From the NCBI RefSeq assembly GCF_000518685.1, contig NZ_JAEB01000009.1, forward strand, positions 57,217-121,216: a stretch of 64,000 bases of DNA. The letters are read 5' to 3'. This DNA comes from Eubacterium xylanophilum ATCC 35991. GTDB taxonomy: Bacteria > Bacillota > Clostridia > Lachnospirales > Lachnospiraceae. Positions 23,766 through 33,521 of the stretch are shown piece after piece. Each line of letters opens with the position of its first letter. Within the stretch, counting starts at the first letter, position 1. A program made the translations under genes and the position numbers. The notes beneath the pieces are model-generated. The model saw only the letters and a list, made by a program, of their open reading frames with translations. It did no database searches and was not told the origin of the DNA.

Positions 23766-24650
23766 ATGAGTTTGAGAGTTGAATATGGAAACAATAGTCA
23801 AATTCAGACGGCTTTGAACGGCGTGAATTCTCAGCCGCAAACCACGGTGACTCCATTTAAGGAGGTTCTCGAGAAAGTGGTTTATAGCCCTAAGGTTCAA
23901 GAGAATGAGAACAAAATAGAGAAAAATGTTCCGAAGGTTGAGAAAACACATACGACGAAGCCTACATCGGACACTGTCTATGTTGGTAAAGATGGGACGA
24001 TGACTACCACAATGGATGATATTTTCAAGAGGGCATCGAAGAAGTATGGAGTGTCTTATCAGTATCTTGTGGCGGTGGCGAAGGCGGAGTCGGATTTTAA
24101 TCCCAAGTGCGTGTCAAGCGCAGGTGCGAAGGGGGTTATGCAACTTATGCCCTATGAAGTCAGAGACTTAGGGGTTGATGATGTATATGATCCTGAGCAG
24201 AATATCATGGCATCTGCCAAGTTATTGGCAGCTCATCTAAAGAAATTTGATGGGGATAAGACACTTGCTGCTGCGGCATACAATGCAGGGAGCGGAGCGG
24301 TAAAGAAGTATGGAGGTGTTCCGCCTTACAGAGAAACTCAGAATTATGTAAAGAAGATCGCCGCATATATGGAGCAGGGGGTTAAGGCACCTACAAAAAA
24401 GATTAGGGTGACACCGAACAAATTGAGTGGTAAGATAGTAAAGGGTGAAGCACCTGAACACAAAGAGGTGACAGAAGAAAAGAAAGTTGATGTTCCGCAA
24501 AAGCAAGATGTCCAAGCGAGCGCAGTTAAGGCAACCGAGAAGGACCTTGAGGAAGTTCGCGTTGTGATTGGAAGTGGTGAGGATGCCGTGACCATGACAT
24601 ATGGAGCATATCTTAAGTACCTTGAACTAGGGGACTTGGGAGTTGGATAA
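23766..24650 (+). CDS. Lytic transglycosylase (SLT domain)
   Basis: 294 aa from the ATG at 23766; earlier in-frame ATGs at 23757 and 23760 are possible but lie too close to the GAAGAAGG ribosome site. Residues about 80-210 form the lysozyme-like SLT fold. The catalytic Glu is in AVAKAESDFNP, with GAKGVMQLMPYEV, YDPEQNIMASAKLLAAHLKKF and AAAAYNAGSGAVKKYGG following. The enzyme cleaves the MurNAc-GlcNAc bond of peptidoglycan, forming anhydroMurNAc. There is no classical signal peptide: the N-terminus is polar (MSLRVEYGNNSQ). This resembles flagellar or otherwise non-Sec-associated SLT proteins, and export is unresolved. The C-terminal third is a lysine/glutamate-rich tail. Confidence 0.85.
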   Translation: MSLRVEYGNNSQIQTALNGVNSQPQTTVTPFKEVLEKVVYSPKVQENENKIEKNVPKVEKTHTTKPTSDTVYVGKDGTMTTTMDDIFKRASKKYGVSYQYLVAVAKAESDFNPKCVSSAGAKGVMQLMPYEVRDLGVDDVYDPEQNIMASAKLLAAHLKKFDGDKTLAAAAYNAGSGAVKKYGGVPPYRETQNYVKKIAAYMEQGVKAPTKKIRVTPNKLSGKIVKGEAPEHKEVTEEKKVDVPQKQDVQASAVKATEKDLEEVRVVIGSGEDAVTMTYGAYLKYLELGDLGVG

Positions 24651-24719
24651 GTTTAGTTTGTCGTTTTTACGACTTTGGCAATTATGCCGCATAGAGAATA
24701 TTTTAAGGAGAAAACAAAA

Positions 24720-26264
24720 ATGAGTAAGAAACCTACAGTATTGATGATTTTGGATGGCTATGGTCTCAATGACAGGACTGAAGCCAATGCAGTTGCCCTT
24801 GGTAACACACCGGTTATGGACAAGTTGATGGCGGATTATCCTTTTGTAAAGGGTAATGCTTCAGGTCTTGCAGTTGGTCTTCCTGATGGTCAGATGGGAA
24901 ATTCAGAGGTTGGTCACATTAATATGGGCGCCGGAAGAATTGTTTATCAGGAGCTTACAAGAATCACTAAGGAAATCGAAGACGGAGTATTTTTCGAGAA
25001 CGAGGCTTTGCTTGAGGCAATCAAGAATTGCCAGGAGAAGGGAGGAGATTTGCATCTCTTCGGACTTCTTTCAGATGGTGGTGTGCACAGTCACAACACA
25101 CATATGTATGCACTTTTGGAGCTTGCCAAGAGAAATGGTATTGAAAATGTATACCTTCATGCCTTCCTCGATGGACGTGATACTCCACCTGCTTCAGGAA
25201 AGGATTTTGTCCAGGAAGCAGAAGATAAGATGAAGGAAATCGGTGTTGGAAAAGTTGCAACAGTTATGGGTCGTTACTATGTAATGGACCGAGATAATCG
25301 TTGGGAGCGCGTGCAGAAGGCCTATGATGCCCTTGTTCTCGGTGAAGGTGAAGTGGCAGAGTCAGGTGTTGATGCAGTTGTGAAGTCATATGACAGAGGA
25401 GATACAGATGAGTTCGTTCTTCCAACTGTTGTAGTTGAAGATGGCAAGCCACGTGCGACAGTTAAGGAAAATGATTCAGTTATTTTCTATAACTTCAGAC
25501 CAGACCGTGCAAGAGAGATCACAAGAGCTTTCTGTGATGACAAGTTTGATGGATTTGAGAGAGCAAAGGGATTCTTCCCACTTACATATGTTGTATTTAC
25601 TGAGTACGACGTGACAATTCCTAACAAGATTGTTGCTTTCCACAAGGTAGAAATCAACAACACATTTGGCGAGTTTTTGGCTAAAAATGGTCTCAAGCAG
25701 CTCCGTACTGCTGAGACTGAGAAGTATGCTCACGTAACATTTTTCTTCAATGCAGGAGTTGAGGAGCCAAATGAAGGCGAGGACAGACTTCTTGTAAACT
25801 CTCCGAAGGTTGCAACTTACGACTTGCAGCCGGAGATGAGCGCTTACAAGGTTTGTGATGGACTTGTTGATGCAATCAAGTCAGACAAATATGACGTTAT
25901 TATTATCAACTTTGCAAACCCTGATATGGTTGGTCATACAGGTGTTGAGAGTGCTGCAATCAAGGCAGTTGAGGCAGTTGATGAGTGTGTAGGAAAGGCT
26001 GTAGATGCCCTTTTGGAAGTTGACGGACAGATGTTTATCTGTGCAGACCACGGAAATGCAGAGCAGCTCATGGATTATGAGACAGGCGAGCCATATACAG
26101 CTCATACAACAAATCCTGTTCCATTCATCCTTGTAAACTACGATGATTCTTATACACTTAGAGAGGGCGGATGTCTTGCGGATATCGCTCCAACTCTTAT
26201 CGAGATGATGGGATATGAGAAGCCGGCCGAGATGACAGGTGAGTCACTTCTCATCAAGAAATAA
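24720..26264 (+). CDS. gpmI: 2,3-bisphosphoglycerate-independent phosphoglycerate mutase
   Basis: 514 aa from ATG 24720, which follows AAGGAG; an upstream in-frame ATG would add 15 residues before the conserved MSKKPTVLMILDGYG. The alkaline-phosphatase-type metal site is visible in LMILDGYG. The phosphoserine nucleophile is Ser62 in MGNSEVGHINMGAGR. FYNFRPDRAREITRAF and CADHGNAEQLMD are further catalytic segments binding two Mn ions. It interconverts 3- and 2-phosphoglycerate. It lies apart from the gap-pgk-tpiA group at 48-51 kb. Confidence 0.95.
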   Translation: MSKKPTVLMILDGYGLNDRTEANAVALGNTPVMDKLMADYPFVKGNASGLAVGLPDGQMGNSEVGHINMGAGRIVYQELTRITKEIEDGVFFENEALLEAIKNCQEKGGDLHLFGLLSDGGVHSHNTHMYALLELAKRNGIENVYLHAFLDGRDTPPASGKDFVQEAEDKMKEIGVGKVATVMGRYYVMDRDNRWERVQKAYDALVLGEGEVAESGVDAVVKSYDRGDTDEFVLPTVVVEDGKPRATVKENDSVIFYNFRPDRAREITRAFCDDKFDGFERAKGFFPLTYVVFTEYDVTIPNKIVAFHKVEINNTFGEFLAKNGLKQLRTAETEKYAHVTFFFNAGVEEPNEGEDRLLVNSPKVATYDLQPEMSAYKVCDGLVDAIKSDKYDVIIINFANPDMVGHTGVESAAIKAVEAVDECVGKAVDALLEVDGQMFICADHGNAEQLMDYETGEPYTAHTTNPVPFILVNYDDSYTLREGGCLADIAPTLIEMMGYEKPAEMTGESLLIKK

Positions 26265-26286
26265 TTATTTATAATGCAATTAATTG

Positions 26287-26325
26287 CCCCTGCCACAGGT
26301 GACAAGCCTCGCTTGGCAGGGGTTT
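26287..26325 (+). terminator. Probable terminator after gpmI
   Basis: CCCCTGCCA (26287-26295) pairs perfectly with TGGCAGGGG (26314-26322) across an 18-base loop. Only TTTA follows, so termination may be incomplete. Confidence 0.5.
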
Positions 26326-26350
26326 ATGAATGTTAAATAGGAGATGCTAA

Positions 26351-27427
26351 ATGGCAAAAAAAGTAGTAGTAGGTATGTCCGGAGGTGTGGATTCCTCTGT
26401 GGCTGCATATCTCTTGAAGGAGCAGGGGTATGAAGTTATCGGCGTGACTATGCAGATTTGGCAGGACGACGCCCAGGAGAACCCAGACGGATGTTGCGGT
26501 ATAAGCGCAGTTGATGATGCAAGGCGAGTGGCGGATGCCCTTGGAATCAGATATTATGTTATGAATTTCAAGAAAGAATTCAGAGAGAATGTCATAGACT
26601 ATTTTATTAGAGAGTATAAAAATGGTCGGACACCCAATCCATGCATTGCATGCAATAGATATGTAAAGTGGGAATCTCTTCTTCAGAGGAGTTTGGAGAT
26701 TGGAGCTGATTATATTGCCACGGGTCATTATGCCAGGATTGTACAGCTGCCAAATGGCAGATATGCAATCAAGAATTCTGTTACAGCTGCCAAAGATCAG
26801 ACTTATGCCCTTTACAACTTGACTCAGGATCAGCTTACGAGGACTTTGATGCCGGTCGGAGAGTTTTCCAAAGACGAGATAAGAGAAATTGCCAAGAAAG
26901 CGGGGCTTCCGGTGGCGGCAAAGCCGGATTCACAGGAAATATGCTTTGTTCCCGATAATAATTATGCCGGATTTATCGAGAGAGAGACCGGTGAGAAGGA
27001 GAAAAAGGGAAACTTTGTGGATTTAGATGGAAATGTTCTGGGAGAGCATCAGGGAATTTCTCATTATACCATTGGACAGAGAAAGGGACTTGGAATTAGT
27101 CTTGGGAAGAGAACATTTGTCACGGAGATAAGGACCGGGACCAATGAGGTTGTTCTCGGTGATAATGAAGATTTATTTGGAAAAAAAGTTTATGCAAATA
27201 ATATAAATTTTATGGGGATTGAAGATATATCTGATGAGATTAGAGGGGTTGCAAAGATTAGATATAACCATTCGGGCGACACTTGTAGAATTAAGAGAAT
27301 TGGGGAAGATGAGATAGAAATCACTTTTGACAAACCTCAGAGAGCAGCTACCCCGGGGCAGGCAGCAGTTATATACTCGGAGGATGGAATTGTTCTTGGT
27401 GGTGGAACTATTTTTCCCTTGAAATAA
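26351..27427 (+). CDS. mnmA: tRNA-specific 2-thiouridylase MnmA
   Basis: 358 aa. The N-terminal PP-loop motif GMSGGVDSSVAAYLL binds ATP. The catalytic cysteines are expected in NPCIACNRYVKW and in DSQEICFVPDNNY, as in the family. A C-terminal beta-barrel domain follows KGLGISLGKRTFV. It thiolates U34 of tRNA-Lys, -Glu and -Gln, taking sulfur from a cysteine desulfurase route. GGAGAT lies before the ATG. It stands between gpmI and glmM with short gaps on both sides. Confidence 0.95.
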   Translation: MAKKVVVGMSGGVDSSVAAYLLKEQGYEVIGVTMQIWQDDAQENPDGCCGISAVDDARRVADALGIRYYVMNFKKEFRENVIDYFIREYKNGRTPNPCIACNRYVKWESLLQRSLEIGADYIATGHYARIVQLPNGRYAIKNSVTAAKDQTYALYNLTQDQLTRTLMPVGEFSKDEIREIAKKAGLPVAAKPDSQEICFVPDNNYAGFIERETGEKEKKGNFVDLDGNVLGEHQGISHYTIGQRKGLGISLGKRTFVTEIRTGTNEVVLGDNEDLFGKKVYANNINFMGIEDISDEIRGVAKIRYNHSGDTCRIKRIGEDEIEITFDKPQRAATPGQAAVIYSEDGIVLGGGTIFPLK

Positions 27428-27515
27428 TATGCTTGATGTGATAGTATATATTAGATACATTGTTTTTTGGGGGAGAAGTGCGCCCTGAAAACGAGAGAAA
27501 GGATGAGATGAAGGA

Positions 27516-28859
27516 ATGAAGTACTTCGGAACAGATGGCTTTCGCGGCGAGGCCAATGTAGATTTAACAGCAAAGCACGCATTCCAAGTTGGAAGATTTC
27601 TTGGAAACTATTTTTACGATGAAAAAAAGAAAACACGAGTTATCATAGGTAAGGACACTAGATTGTCAGGATATATGTATGAAACAGCCTTGGCGGCGGG
27701 CCTTACTGCCAGTGGAGTAGATGTATATGAGATTCATGTCACATCTACACCAAGTATCTCTTACTTGATTCGCCAGGAGAGATTTGACTTTGGTATTATG
27801 ATTACAGCCAGCCATAATCCTTATACGGACAATGGAATTAAGGTAATCAACGGACAGGGTCAGAAGCTTGAGGAGGAGATAGAACAGCAGATAGAGGATT
27901 ACATCGATGGAAAGATCGGTGAGCTCCCATATGCTACAGGCGAAAAACTCGGAAGATGTTATGATTATACAGATGGTAAAGTAATATATAAGGCTTATCT
28001 CAAGAATTTGGTGACACATCCATTTGATGGAAAAGTTGTGGCATTAGATCTCGCCAATGGATCTGCATCGAGAATTGCTGGAGACATATTCAGAAGACTT
28101 GGTGCTGAAGTTCATGAGATATATGATAAGCCGGATGGAATGAATATCAATAGACATTGTGGTTCAACACACATAGAAAAGATCCAGAGTTTTGTCAAGG
28201 AAGTCGGCGCAGACGTGGGATTTGCTTATGATGGAGACGCAGACAGATGCTTGGCAGTGGATGAAAACGGGGATATCATAACTGGCGACCACATTATGTA
28301 TGTCTGTGGTAAATATCTCAAGCAAAAGGGAAGACTCAAAGATGATGTCGTTGTTACAACTGTAATGTCCAATATGGGACTTTACAAGGCATTTGATGAA
28401 GCCGGTATCAAGTATGAACAGACGGCTGTCGGCGATAAGTATGTTTGTGCCAATATGATGGAAAACGGATATACACTCGGCGGAGAGCAGTCAGGACATG
28501 TGATTTTCATGGAAAATGCTGTGACCGGAGATGGAGTTCTCACGTCACTCATGATCATGGAGGCTATGCTTGAGGAAGATAAAAAGCTTTCAGAATTAAC
28601 TAAGGGGCTCACAATTTTTCCACAACTTCTTGTTAATATAAGAGTTAAGGACAAAGTTGCCGCTATGGAAGATCCTGATGTGCTGAAGGCTGCAGAGGAA
28701 GTTTCAGAGCGTTTGGGCGACTCGGGAAGACTCTTGCTTAGGGAGAGTGGTACAGAGCCACTTATAAGAGTTATGGTCGAGGCTGAGACGGACGAATTGT
28801 GTAGTGAAAATGTATACAAGATTATTGATGTCCTAAAGGCGAAGGGGCACGAAGAATGA
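27516..28859 (+). CDS. glmM: Phosphoglucosamine mutase
   Basis: 447 aa. The N-terminal motif KYFGTDGFRG is typical of GlmM. The phosphoserine loop TASHNPYTDNGIK has Ser99 as the phosphorylated residue. The metal loop is DGDADRCLAVDE and the sugar-binding loop is GGEQSGHVIF. The C-terminal phosphate-binding loop reads RESGTEPLIRVMVE. It converts glucosamine-6-phosphate to glucosamine-1-phosphate on the way to UDP-GlcNAc and peptidoglycan. The GH8 gene begins 12 bases after the stop. Confidence 0.95.
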   Translation: MKYFGTDGFRGEANVDLTAKHAFQVGRFLGNYFYDEKKKTRVIIGKDTRLSGYMYETALAAGLTASGVDVYEIHVTSTPSISYLIRQERFDFGIMITASHNPYTDNGIKVINGQGQKLEEEIEQQIEDYIDGKIGELPYATGEKLGRCYDYTDGKVIYKAYLKNLVTHPFDGKVVALDLANGSASRIAGDIFRRLGAEVHEIYDKPDGMNINRHCGSTHIEKIQSFVKEVGADVGFAYDGDADRCLAVDENGDIITGDHIMYVCGKYLKQKGRLKDDVVVTTVMSNMGLYKAFDEAGIKYEQTAVGDKYVCANMMENGYTLGGEQSGHVIFMENAVTGDGVLTSLMIMEAMLEEDKKLSELTKGLTIFPQLLVNIRVKDKVAAMEDPDVLKAAEEVSERLGDSGRLLLRESGTEPLIRVMVEAETDELCSENVYKIIDVLKAKGHEE

Positions 28860-28871
28860 AAGGAAAGAAAT

Positions 28872-30044
28872 ATGGCAGATTTGCAGAATGGTGCTAAAAA
28901 GGGTGCATATTACACTAACGAGTACCGCAATGTTTTTGCTGAATGCGGATACTCGGAAGAGGAAATTGAGAAGAAGGTCAAAGATGCTTTCCAGACAGTA
29001 TTCTACGGTCCGGACGATGAGAAGTTCTACTTCGAGTTCGGTGATGATATGGGATACTTTGAGGACACTGGAAACTTTGATGCCAGAACAGAGGGCATGT
29101 CATATGCAATGATGATGTGCGTTCAGATGGATATGAAGAATGAGTTTGATCGCGTCTGGAAATGGGCGAGAACATTCATGTATATCGAAGAAGGATACAA
29201 TGCGGGATATTTTGATTGGCACAGAAGAACTGATGGATCAAGAATCGACGAGTATCCGGGTCCGGCTCCGGATGGAGAGGAATTCTTCGCAATGTCACTA
29301 TTCTTTGCATCACACAGATGGGGAGATGGTGAAGGAATATTTAACTACTCACAGGAAGCTAAGAATATCTTAAGTGCTTGTATTCACAACGGAGAGAATG
29401 AGCCGGGAGAACCTATTATGGAGCCTGAGAATTATCTTATTCGCTTTATTCCAAGTAGGAAGTTCAGTGATCCTTCATATCACTGCCCACATTTCTATGA
29501 CCTCTTTGCTCTTTGGGCCAATGAAGAGGACAGGGAATTCTGGAAGAAGGCTGCAGATGCAAGTCGTGAGTACTTGAAGAAAGCATGTCACCCTGAGACA
29601 GGATTGGCAGCAGAGTATGCTAACTACGATGGAACACCTTATGCTCATGAAAGAGATATATTTGGTGGACGTCATGACTGGTATTACAGTGATTCTTATA
29701 GAGTTATTGCCAACATCGGTTTGGATCATGAGTGGTTTGGCAAAGATCAGTGGCAGGTTGAGAACAATAACAAAGTTCAAAAATTCTTCATGGAGACACA
29801 TCGAGATGAAGATTTTAAGATATATGAGATTGATGGAACAGTAATCGATGAGCCAGCGCTTCATCCGGTTGCAATCATCGCTACAAACGCCCAGGCTAGT
29901 CTTGCGGCAGACGGTCCTTATGCTAAGGAGTGTGTTGAGAGATTTTGGAATACACCACTTAGAAAGGGCGGAAGAAGATACTATGATAACTGCCTCTATC
30001 TATTCGCGTTGCTTGCGCTTAGCGGAAAGTATAGAGTTTGGTAA
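28872..30044 (+). CDS. GH8 reducing-end xylose-releasing exo-oligoxylanase (Rex)
   Basis: 390 aa with no signal peptide, so cytoplasmic. The fold family is GH8 (alpha6/alpha6 barrel). The likely general acid is Glu74 in DARTEGMSYAMMM, and the likely base is Asp274 in YYSDSYRVIANIGLD, by comparison with the Rex group. WHRRTDGSRIDEYPGPAPDGEEFFAM and HPVAIIATNAQAS are further group hallmarks. Rex enzymes remove xylose from the reducing end of short xylo-oligosaccharides. The product would complete, inside the cell, xylan breakdown begun outside, where the CE15 esterase at 3.5 kb acts. Proximity to glmM and tig suggests shared transcription but no shared pathway. Confidence 0.88.
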   Translation: MADLQNGAKKGAYYTNEYRNVFAECGYSEEEIEKKVKDAFQTVFYGPDDEKFYFEFGDDMGYFEDTGNFDARTEGMSYAMMMCVQMDMKNEFDRVWKWARTFMYIEEGYNAGYFDWHRRTDGSRIDEYPGPAPDGEEFFAMSLFFASHRWGDGEGIFNYSQEAKNILSACIHNGENEPGEPIMEPENYLIRFIPSRKFSDPSYHCPHFYDLFALWANEEDREFWKKAADASREYLKKACHPETGLAAEYANYDGTPYAHERDIFGGRHDWYYSDSYRVIANIGLDHEWFGKDQWQVENNNKVQKFFMETHRDEDFKIYEIDGTVIDEPALHPVAIIATNAQASLAADGPYAKECVERFWNTPLRKGGRRYYDNCLYLFALLALSGKYRVW

Positions 30045-30081
30045 GATAGATGTAAATCAATAATTTGGAGGAAAATTAAAA

Positions 30082-31392
30082 ATGAGTTTTAAAGTTGAGA
30101 ATCTTGAGAAGAATATGGCAAAGCTTACTATCGAGGTAAGTGCAGAAGAGTTTGAGGCTGCTATGGTTAAGTCTTATAACAAGAACAAAAAGCAGATCAG
30201 CGTTCAGGGATTTAGAAAAGGTAAGGCACCTCGTAAGATGATCGAGAAGCTTTACGGTGAGGAAATTTTCTACGAAGACGCTGCAAACTTTATCATCCCA
30301 GATGCGTATGAGAAGGCTGCTGACGAGAGTGGACTTGATATCGTTTCAAGACCAGAGGTAGATGTAGAGCAGATTGGAAATGGCAAGACATTTATCTTCA
30401 CAGCAACTTTTGCTGTTAAGCCGGAAGTTAAGCTTGGCGAGTACAAAGGCTTGGAAGTTGAGACAAGAGAGCTTGTAGTAACTGATGAGGAAGTAGATGC
30501 TGAGATTAATAAGGCTTTGGAGCAGAATGCTAGAATATTTACTGTAGAAGACCGCGGAATCGAAGTAGGTGATACAGCTATTATCGACTTTGAGGGATTT
30601 GTAGACGGTGAGGCTTTTGCAGGTGGAAAAGCTGAGAATCACTCACTTGAGATTGGTAGTCACTCATTCATCGATACATTCGAAGACCAGCTTGTTGGCA
30701 AGAATGTAGGAGATGAGGTTGATGTTAATGTAACTTTCCCAGAAGAGTATCACGAAGAGTCTTTGAAGGGTAAGCCAGCTTTGTTTAAAGTAAAAATCAA
30801 TGAGATTAAAGCTAAGGAGCTTCCTGAACTCGATGACGAGTTTGCAAGCGAAGTATCAGAGTTTGAGACATTGGCTGAGTATAAAGACAGCATTAAGAAG
30901 TCTATAGAAGAGAGAAAACAGGCTCAGATCAATGCCGAGAAGGAAAATAAGGCAATCGAGAAGCTTATCGAGACATCTGAGATGGAAATTCCGGATGCTA
31001 TGATCGACGAGCAGGTTAACCAGATGATGAATGATTTTGCCGGAAGACTTTCACAGCAGGGATTGTCAATTGATCAGTATTTCAAGATGACAGGCATGCA
31101 GCCTAAGGCACTTATGGCTCAGATGCGTCCGGATGCTGAGATGCGCATTAAGAGTCGTCTTGTACTTGAAGCTGTAGCAGATGCTGAGAAGTTTGAGGTA
31201 ACAGAGGAAGAGCTTGACAAAGAGATGGAGTCAATCGGAGAAATGTACAATATGACTCTTGAGAAGATCAAGGAGCTCTTCGGTGAGGATGAGAAGAAGC
31301 AGCTTGAGTCTGATACTAAGGTTAAGAAGGCAGCAGCTCTCCTCGTTGAGTCAGCTAAGGAGATTCCAGTAAAGGAAGAGGACGCTGAGTAA
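30082..31392 (+). CDS. tig: Trigger factor
   Basis: 436 aa, the usual length. The ribosome-binding tail signature is VQGFRKGKAPRKMIEKLYG. The FKBP-type PPIase domain lies around 160-245 (GDTAIIDFEGFVDGEAFAGGKAENHSLEIGS), and the helical C-terminal chaperone domain follows. It binds ribosomal protein L23 at the exit tunnel and holds nascent chains. Its placement directly upstream of clpP, clpX and lon is the classic Firmicute arrangement. GGAGG is present 9 bases before the ATG. Confidence 0.96.
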   Translation: MSFKVENLEKNMAKLTIEVSAEEFEAAMVKSYNKNKKQISVQGFRKGKAPRKMIEKLYGEEIFYEDAANFIIPDAYEKAADESGLDIVSRPEVDVEQIGNGKTFIFTATFAVKPEVKLGEYKGLEVETRELVVTDEEVDAEINKALEQNARIFTVEDRGIEVGDTAIIDFEGFVDGEAFAGGKAENHSLEIGSHSFIDTFEDQLVGKNVGDEVDVNVTFPEEYHEESLKGKPALFKVKINEIKAKELPELDDEFASEVSEFETLAEYKDSIKKSIEERKQAQINAEKENKAIEKLIETSEMEIPDAMIDEQVNQMMNDFAGRLSQQGLSIDQYFKMTGMQPKALMAQMRPDAEMRIKSRLVLEAVADAEKFEVTEEELDKEMESIGEMYNMTLEKIKELFGEDEKKQLESDTKVKKAAALLVESAKEIPVKEEDAE

Positions 31393-31443
31393 TTACAGCA
31401 GTTATCTTGACTTGATAATTAGCGAAATGGAGGAAATTGGAGA

Positions 31444-32040
31444 ATGGCATTAGTACCTTACGTCATAGAGCAGACAAGCCGTGGTGGCGAGCGTCAGCAT
31501 GATATCTATTCTAGATTGTTGCGCGAGAGAATCGTATTTCTTGGAGACGAGGTAAATGATCAGACAGCGAGTCTAGTTGTCGCTCAGTTACTTTTCCTCG
31601 AGTCAGAGGATCCAAGTAAGGATATTAATTTGTATATTAATAGTCCGGGTGGTTCTGTCACAGCGGGAATGGCTATCTATGATACAATGAATTATATTAA
31701 GTGTGACGTCTCTACAATTTGTATGGGACTTGCAGCGAGCATGGGAGCTTTCTTGCTCTCAAGCGGAACTAAGGGAAAGAGACTTGCTCTTCCTAATTCT
31801 GAGATAATGATTCATCAGCCATCAGGCGGTGCCAGAGGTCAGGCAACAGAGATTCAGATTGTTGCTGAGAATATCTTGAAAACTAAGAAGAAGTTGAACG
31901 AGATTTTGGCTGCCAACACAGGACAGGATGTGGAGAAGATTGCTGCAGATACAGAGCGCGATAACTTCATGTCAGCTGATGAGGCAATGGAATATGGACT
32001 TATCGATCGTGTTATTGTTAACCACGATTCAGTTGAATAA
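31444..32040 (+). CDS. clpP: ATP-dependent Clp protease proteolytic subunit
   Basis: 198 aa. The catalytic triad is readable: Ser99 in [11 protein letters not shown], His124 in [13 protein letters not shown] and Asp173 in [12 protein letters not shown]. The N-terminal [21 protein letters not shown] contains the short propeptide and axial-loop region. It forms the 14-mer chamber used by ClpX, encoded next. TGGAGGAAATTGGAG precedes the ATG. Confidence 0.97.
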   Translation: MALVPYVIEQTSRGGERQHDIYSRLLRERIVFLGDEVNDQTASLVVAQLLFLESEDPSKDINLYINSPGGSVTAGMAIYDTMNYIKCDVSTICMGLAASMGAFLLSSGTKGKRLALPNSEIMIHQPSGGARGQATEIQIVAENILKTKKKLNEILAANTGQDVEKIAADTERDNFMSADEAMEYGLIDRVIVNHDSVE

Positions 32041-32047
32041 TTAAGAT

Positions 32048-32078
32048 GCAACCCCACCTGCCCAAGGTGGGGATTTGC
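32048..32078 (+). other. Stable hairpin between clpP and clpX
   Basis: GCAA plus CCCCACCT (32048-32059) pairs with AGGTGGGG, a one-base bulge and TTGC (32065-32078). No T-run follows, so it is more likely an mRNA processing or stability element than a terminator. Confidence 0.5.
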
Positions 32079-32186
32079 ACACTAATAATGACAATAAAAA
32101 TCAGTTGGATTTGATTCCAAATCGGGAAAATGTGTGTGCGGGTGCACATGTTCTCGTGGCAACACACCTGCAAAATGGTAAATAAA

Positions 32187-33485
32187 ATGGCAAATAAAAA
32201 AGATGATGACAAGAGAGTAGCACCAAGATGTTCTTTTTGTGGAAAGTCAGAGAGACAGGTTAGAAAGCTTATTGGCGGACCTAGCGGAATATTTATCTGT
32301 GACGAGTGCGTAGATTTATGTGACGAGATTCTCATGGAAAGCTACGATGATGGATATGTAGAAAGTGATATTGAAGAGGAAATCAACCTCCTTAAACCAA
32401 AGGAAATCAAGGAGGTTTTGGACGAATATGTTATTGGTCAGGACAATGCCAAGAGAGCACTGTCTGTAGCTGTTTATAATCACTACAAACGTGTTTTGAG
32501 GGGAGATGTTCAGGATGATTCTGATGTCGAGCTTCAGAAGAGCAATATCCTTATGATTGGTCCAACAGGATCAGGAAAGACTTACCTTGCTCAGACCCTT
32601 GCCAAGGTTTTGAATGTGCCATTTGCAATTGCAGATGCCACCACACTAACAGAGGCAGGATATGTGGGTGAAGACGTTGAAAATATTCTGTTGAAGATAA
32701 TTCAGGCAGCAGATTTTGACATCTCCAAGGCAGAGCATGGAATAATATATATTGACGAAATTGATAAGATTACCAAGAAGAGCGAGAATACATCTATCAC
32801 TCGTGATGTTTCCGGTGAAGGTGTACAGCAGGCTCTCCTCAAGATACTTGAGGGAACAGATGCAAGTGTTCCACCACAGGGAGGAAGAAAGCATCCACAG
32901 CAGGAATTTTATCATATTAATACAACTAATATCTTGTTCATTTGTGGCGGAGCATTCGACGGTTTGGACAAGATTATTGGATCGAGAATAGACAAAAAAT
33001 CTATCGGATTTAATGCTGAAATAGTAGATAAGAATGATTCAGATATCGGTGAGTTGTTCTCACAGGTACTGCCTCAGGATTTGATTAAATATGGTATCAT
33101 ACCTGAGTTTGTTGGTAGAGTTCCGGTGACAGTCAGCCTTGATTTGTTGAACGAGGACGACTTGGTGGACATACTCACAGTGCCAAAAAATGCTATTACA
33201 AAGCAGTATGCTAAGTTGATGGAGATGGATGGAGTAGATCTTGTATTTGAAGAGGATTCTGTTCGCGAGATAGCAAAGCAGTCTCTTGAGAGAAAGACAG
33301 GTGCAAGAGGACTTAGAGCTATTATTGAGGGCGCTATGACAGATGTTATGTTCGAGATACCATCGAGAGAAGATGTCAAGGAATGTCATATTACTAGAGA
33401 TGTTATCACGGACAAGAAGGAGCCAATCCTGATCAGCGAATCCGGTGATGAGTTGGATTTGTTTTTAGAGAAAAAAGCAAACTAA
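32187..33485 (+). CDS. clpX: ATP-dependent Clp protease ATP-binding subunit ClpX
   Basis: 432 aa if it starts at ATG 32187 (MANKKDDDK). In-frame ATGs at 32130, 32148 and 32175 also exist and none has a good ribosome site, so the start is uncertain. The zinc-binding domain is RCSFCGKSE...[10 protein letters not shown]. The AAA+ core has Walker [16 protein letters not shown], Walker [11 protein letters not shown] and the pore loop [12 protein letters not shown]. The C-terminal lobe includes [14 protein letters not shown]. It unfolds tagged substrates and threads them into ClpP. Confidence 0.95.
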   Translation: MANKKDDDKRVAPRCSFCGKSERQVRKLIGGPSGIFICDECVDLCDEILMESYDDGYVESDIEEEINLLKPKEIKEVLDEYVIGQDNAKRALSVAVYNHYKRVLRGDVQDDSDVELQKSNILMIGPTGSGKTYLAQTLAKVLNVPFAIADATTLTEAGYVGEDVENILLKIIQAADFDISKAEHGIIYIDEIDKITKKSENTSITRDVSGEGVQQALLKILEGTDASVPPQGGRKHPQQEFYHINTTNILFICGGAFDGLDKIIGSRIDKKSIGFNAEIVDKNDSDIGELFSQVLPQDLIKYGIIPEFVGRVPVTVSLDLLNEDDLVDILTVPKNAITKQYAKLMEMDGVDLVFEEDSVREIAKQSLERKTGARGLRAIIEGAMTDVMFEIPSREDVKECHITRDVITDKKEPILISESGDELDLFLEKKAN

Positions 33486-33521
33486 AAAGGATAAAAGAAA
33501 GGGAACAGAAAGGTACATCTT

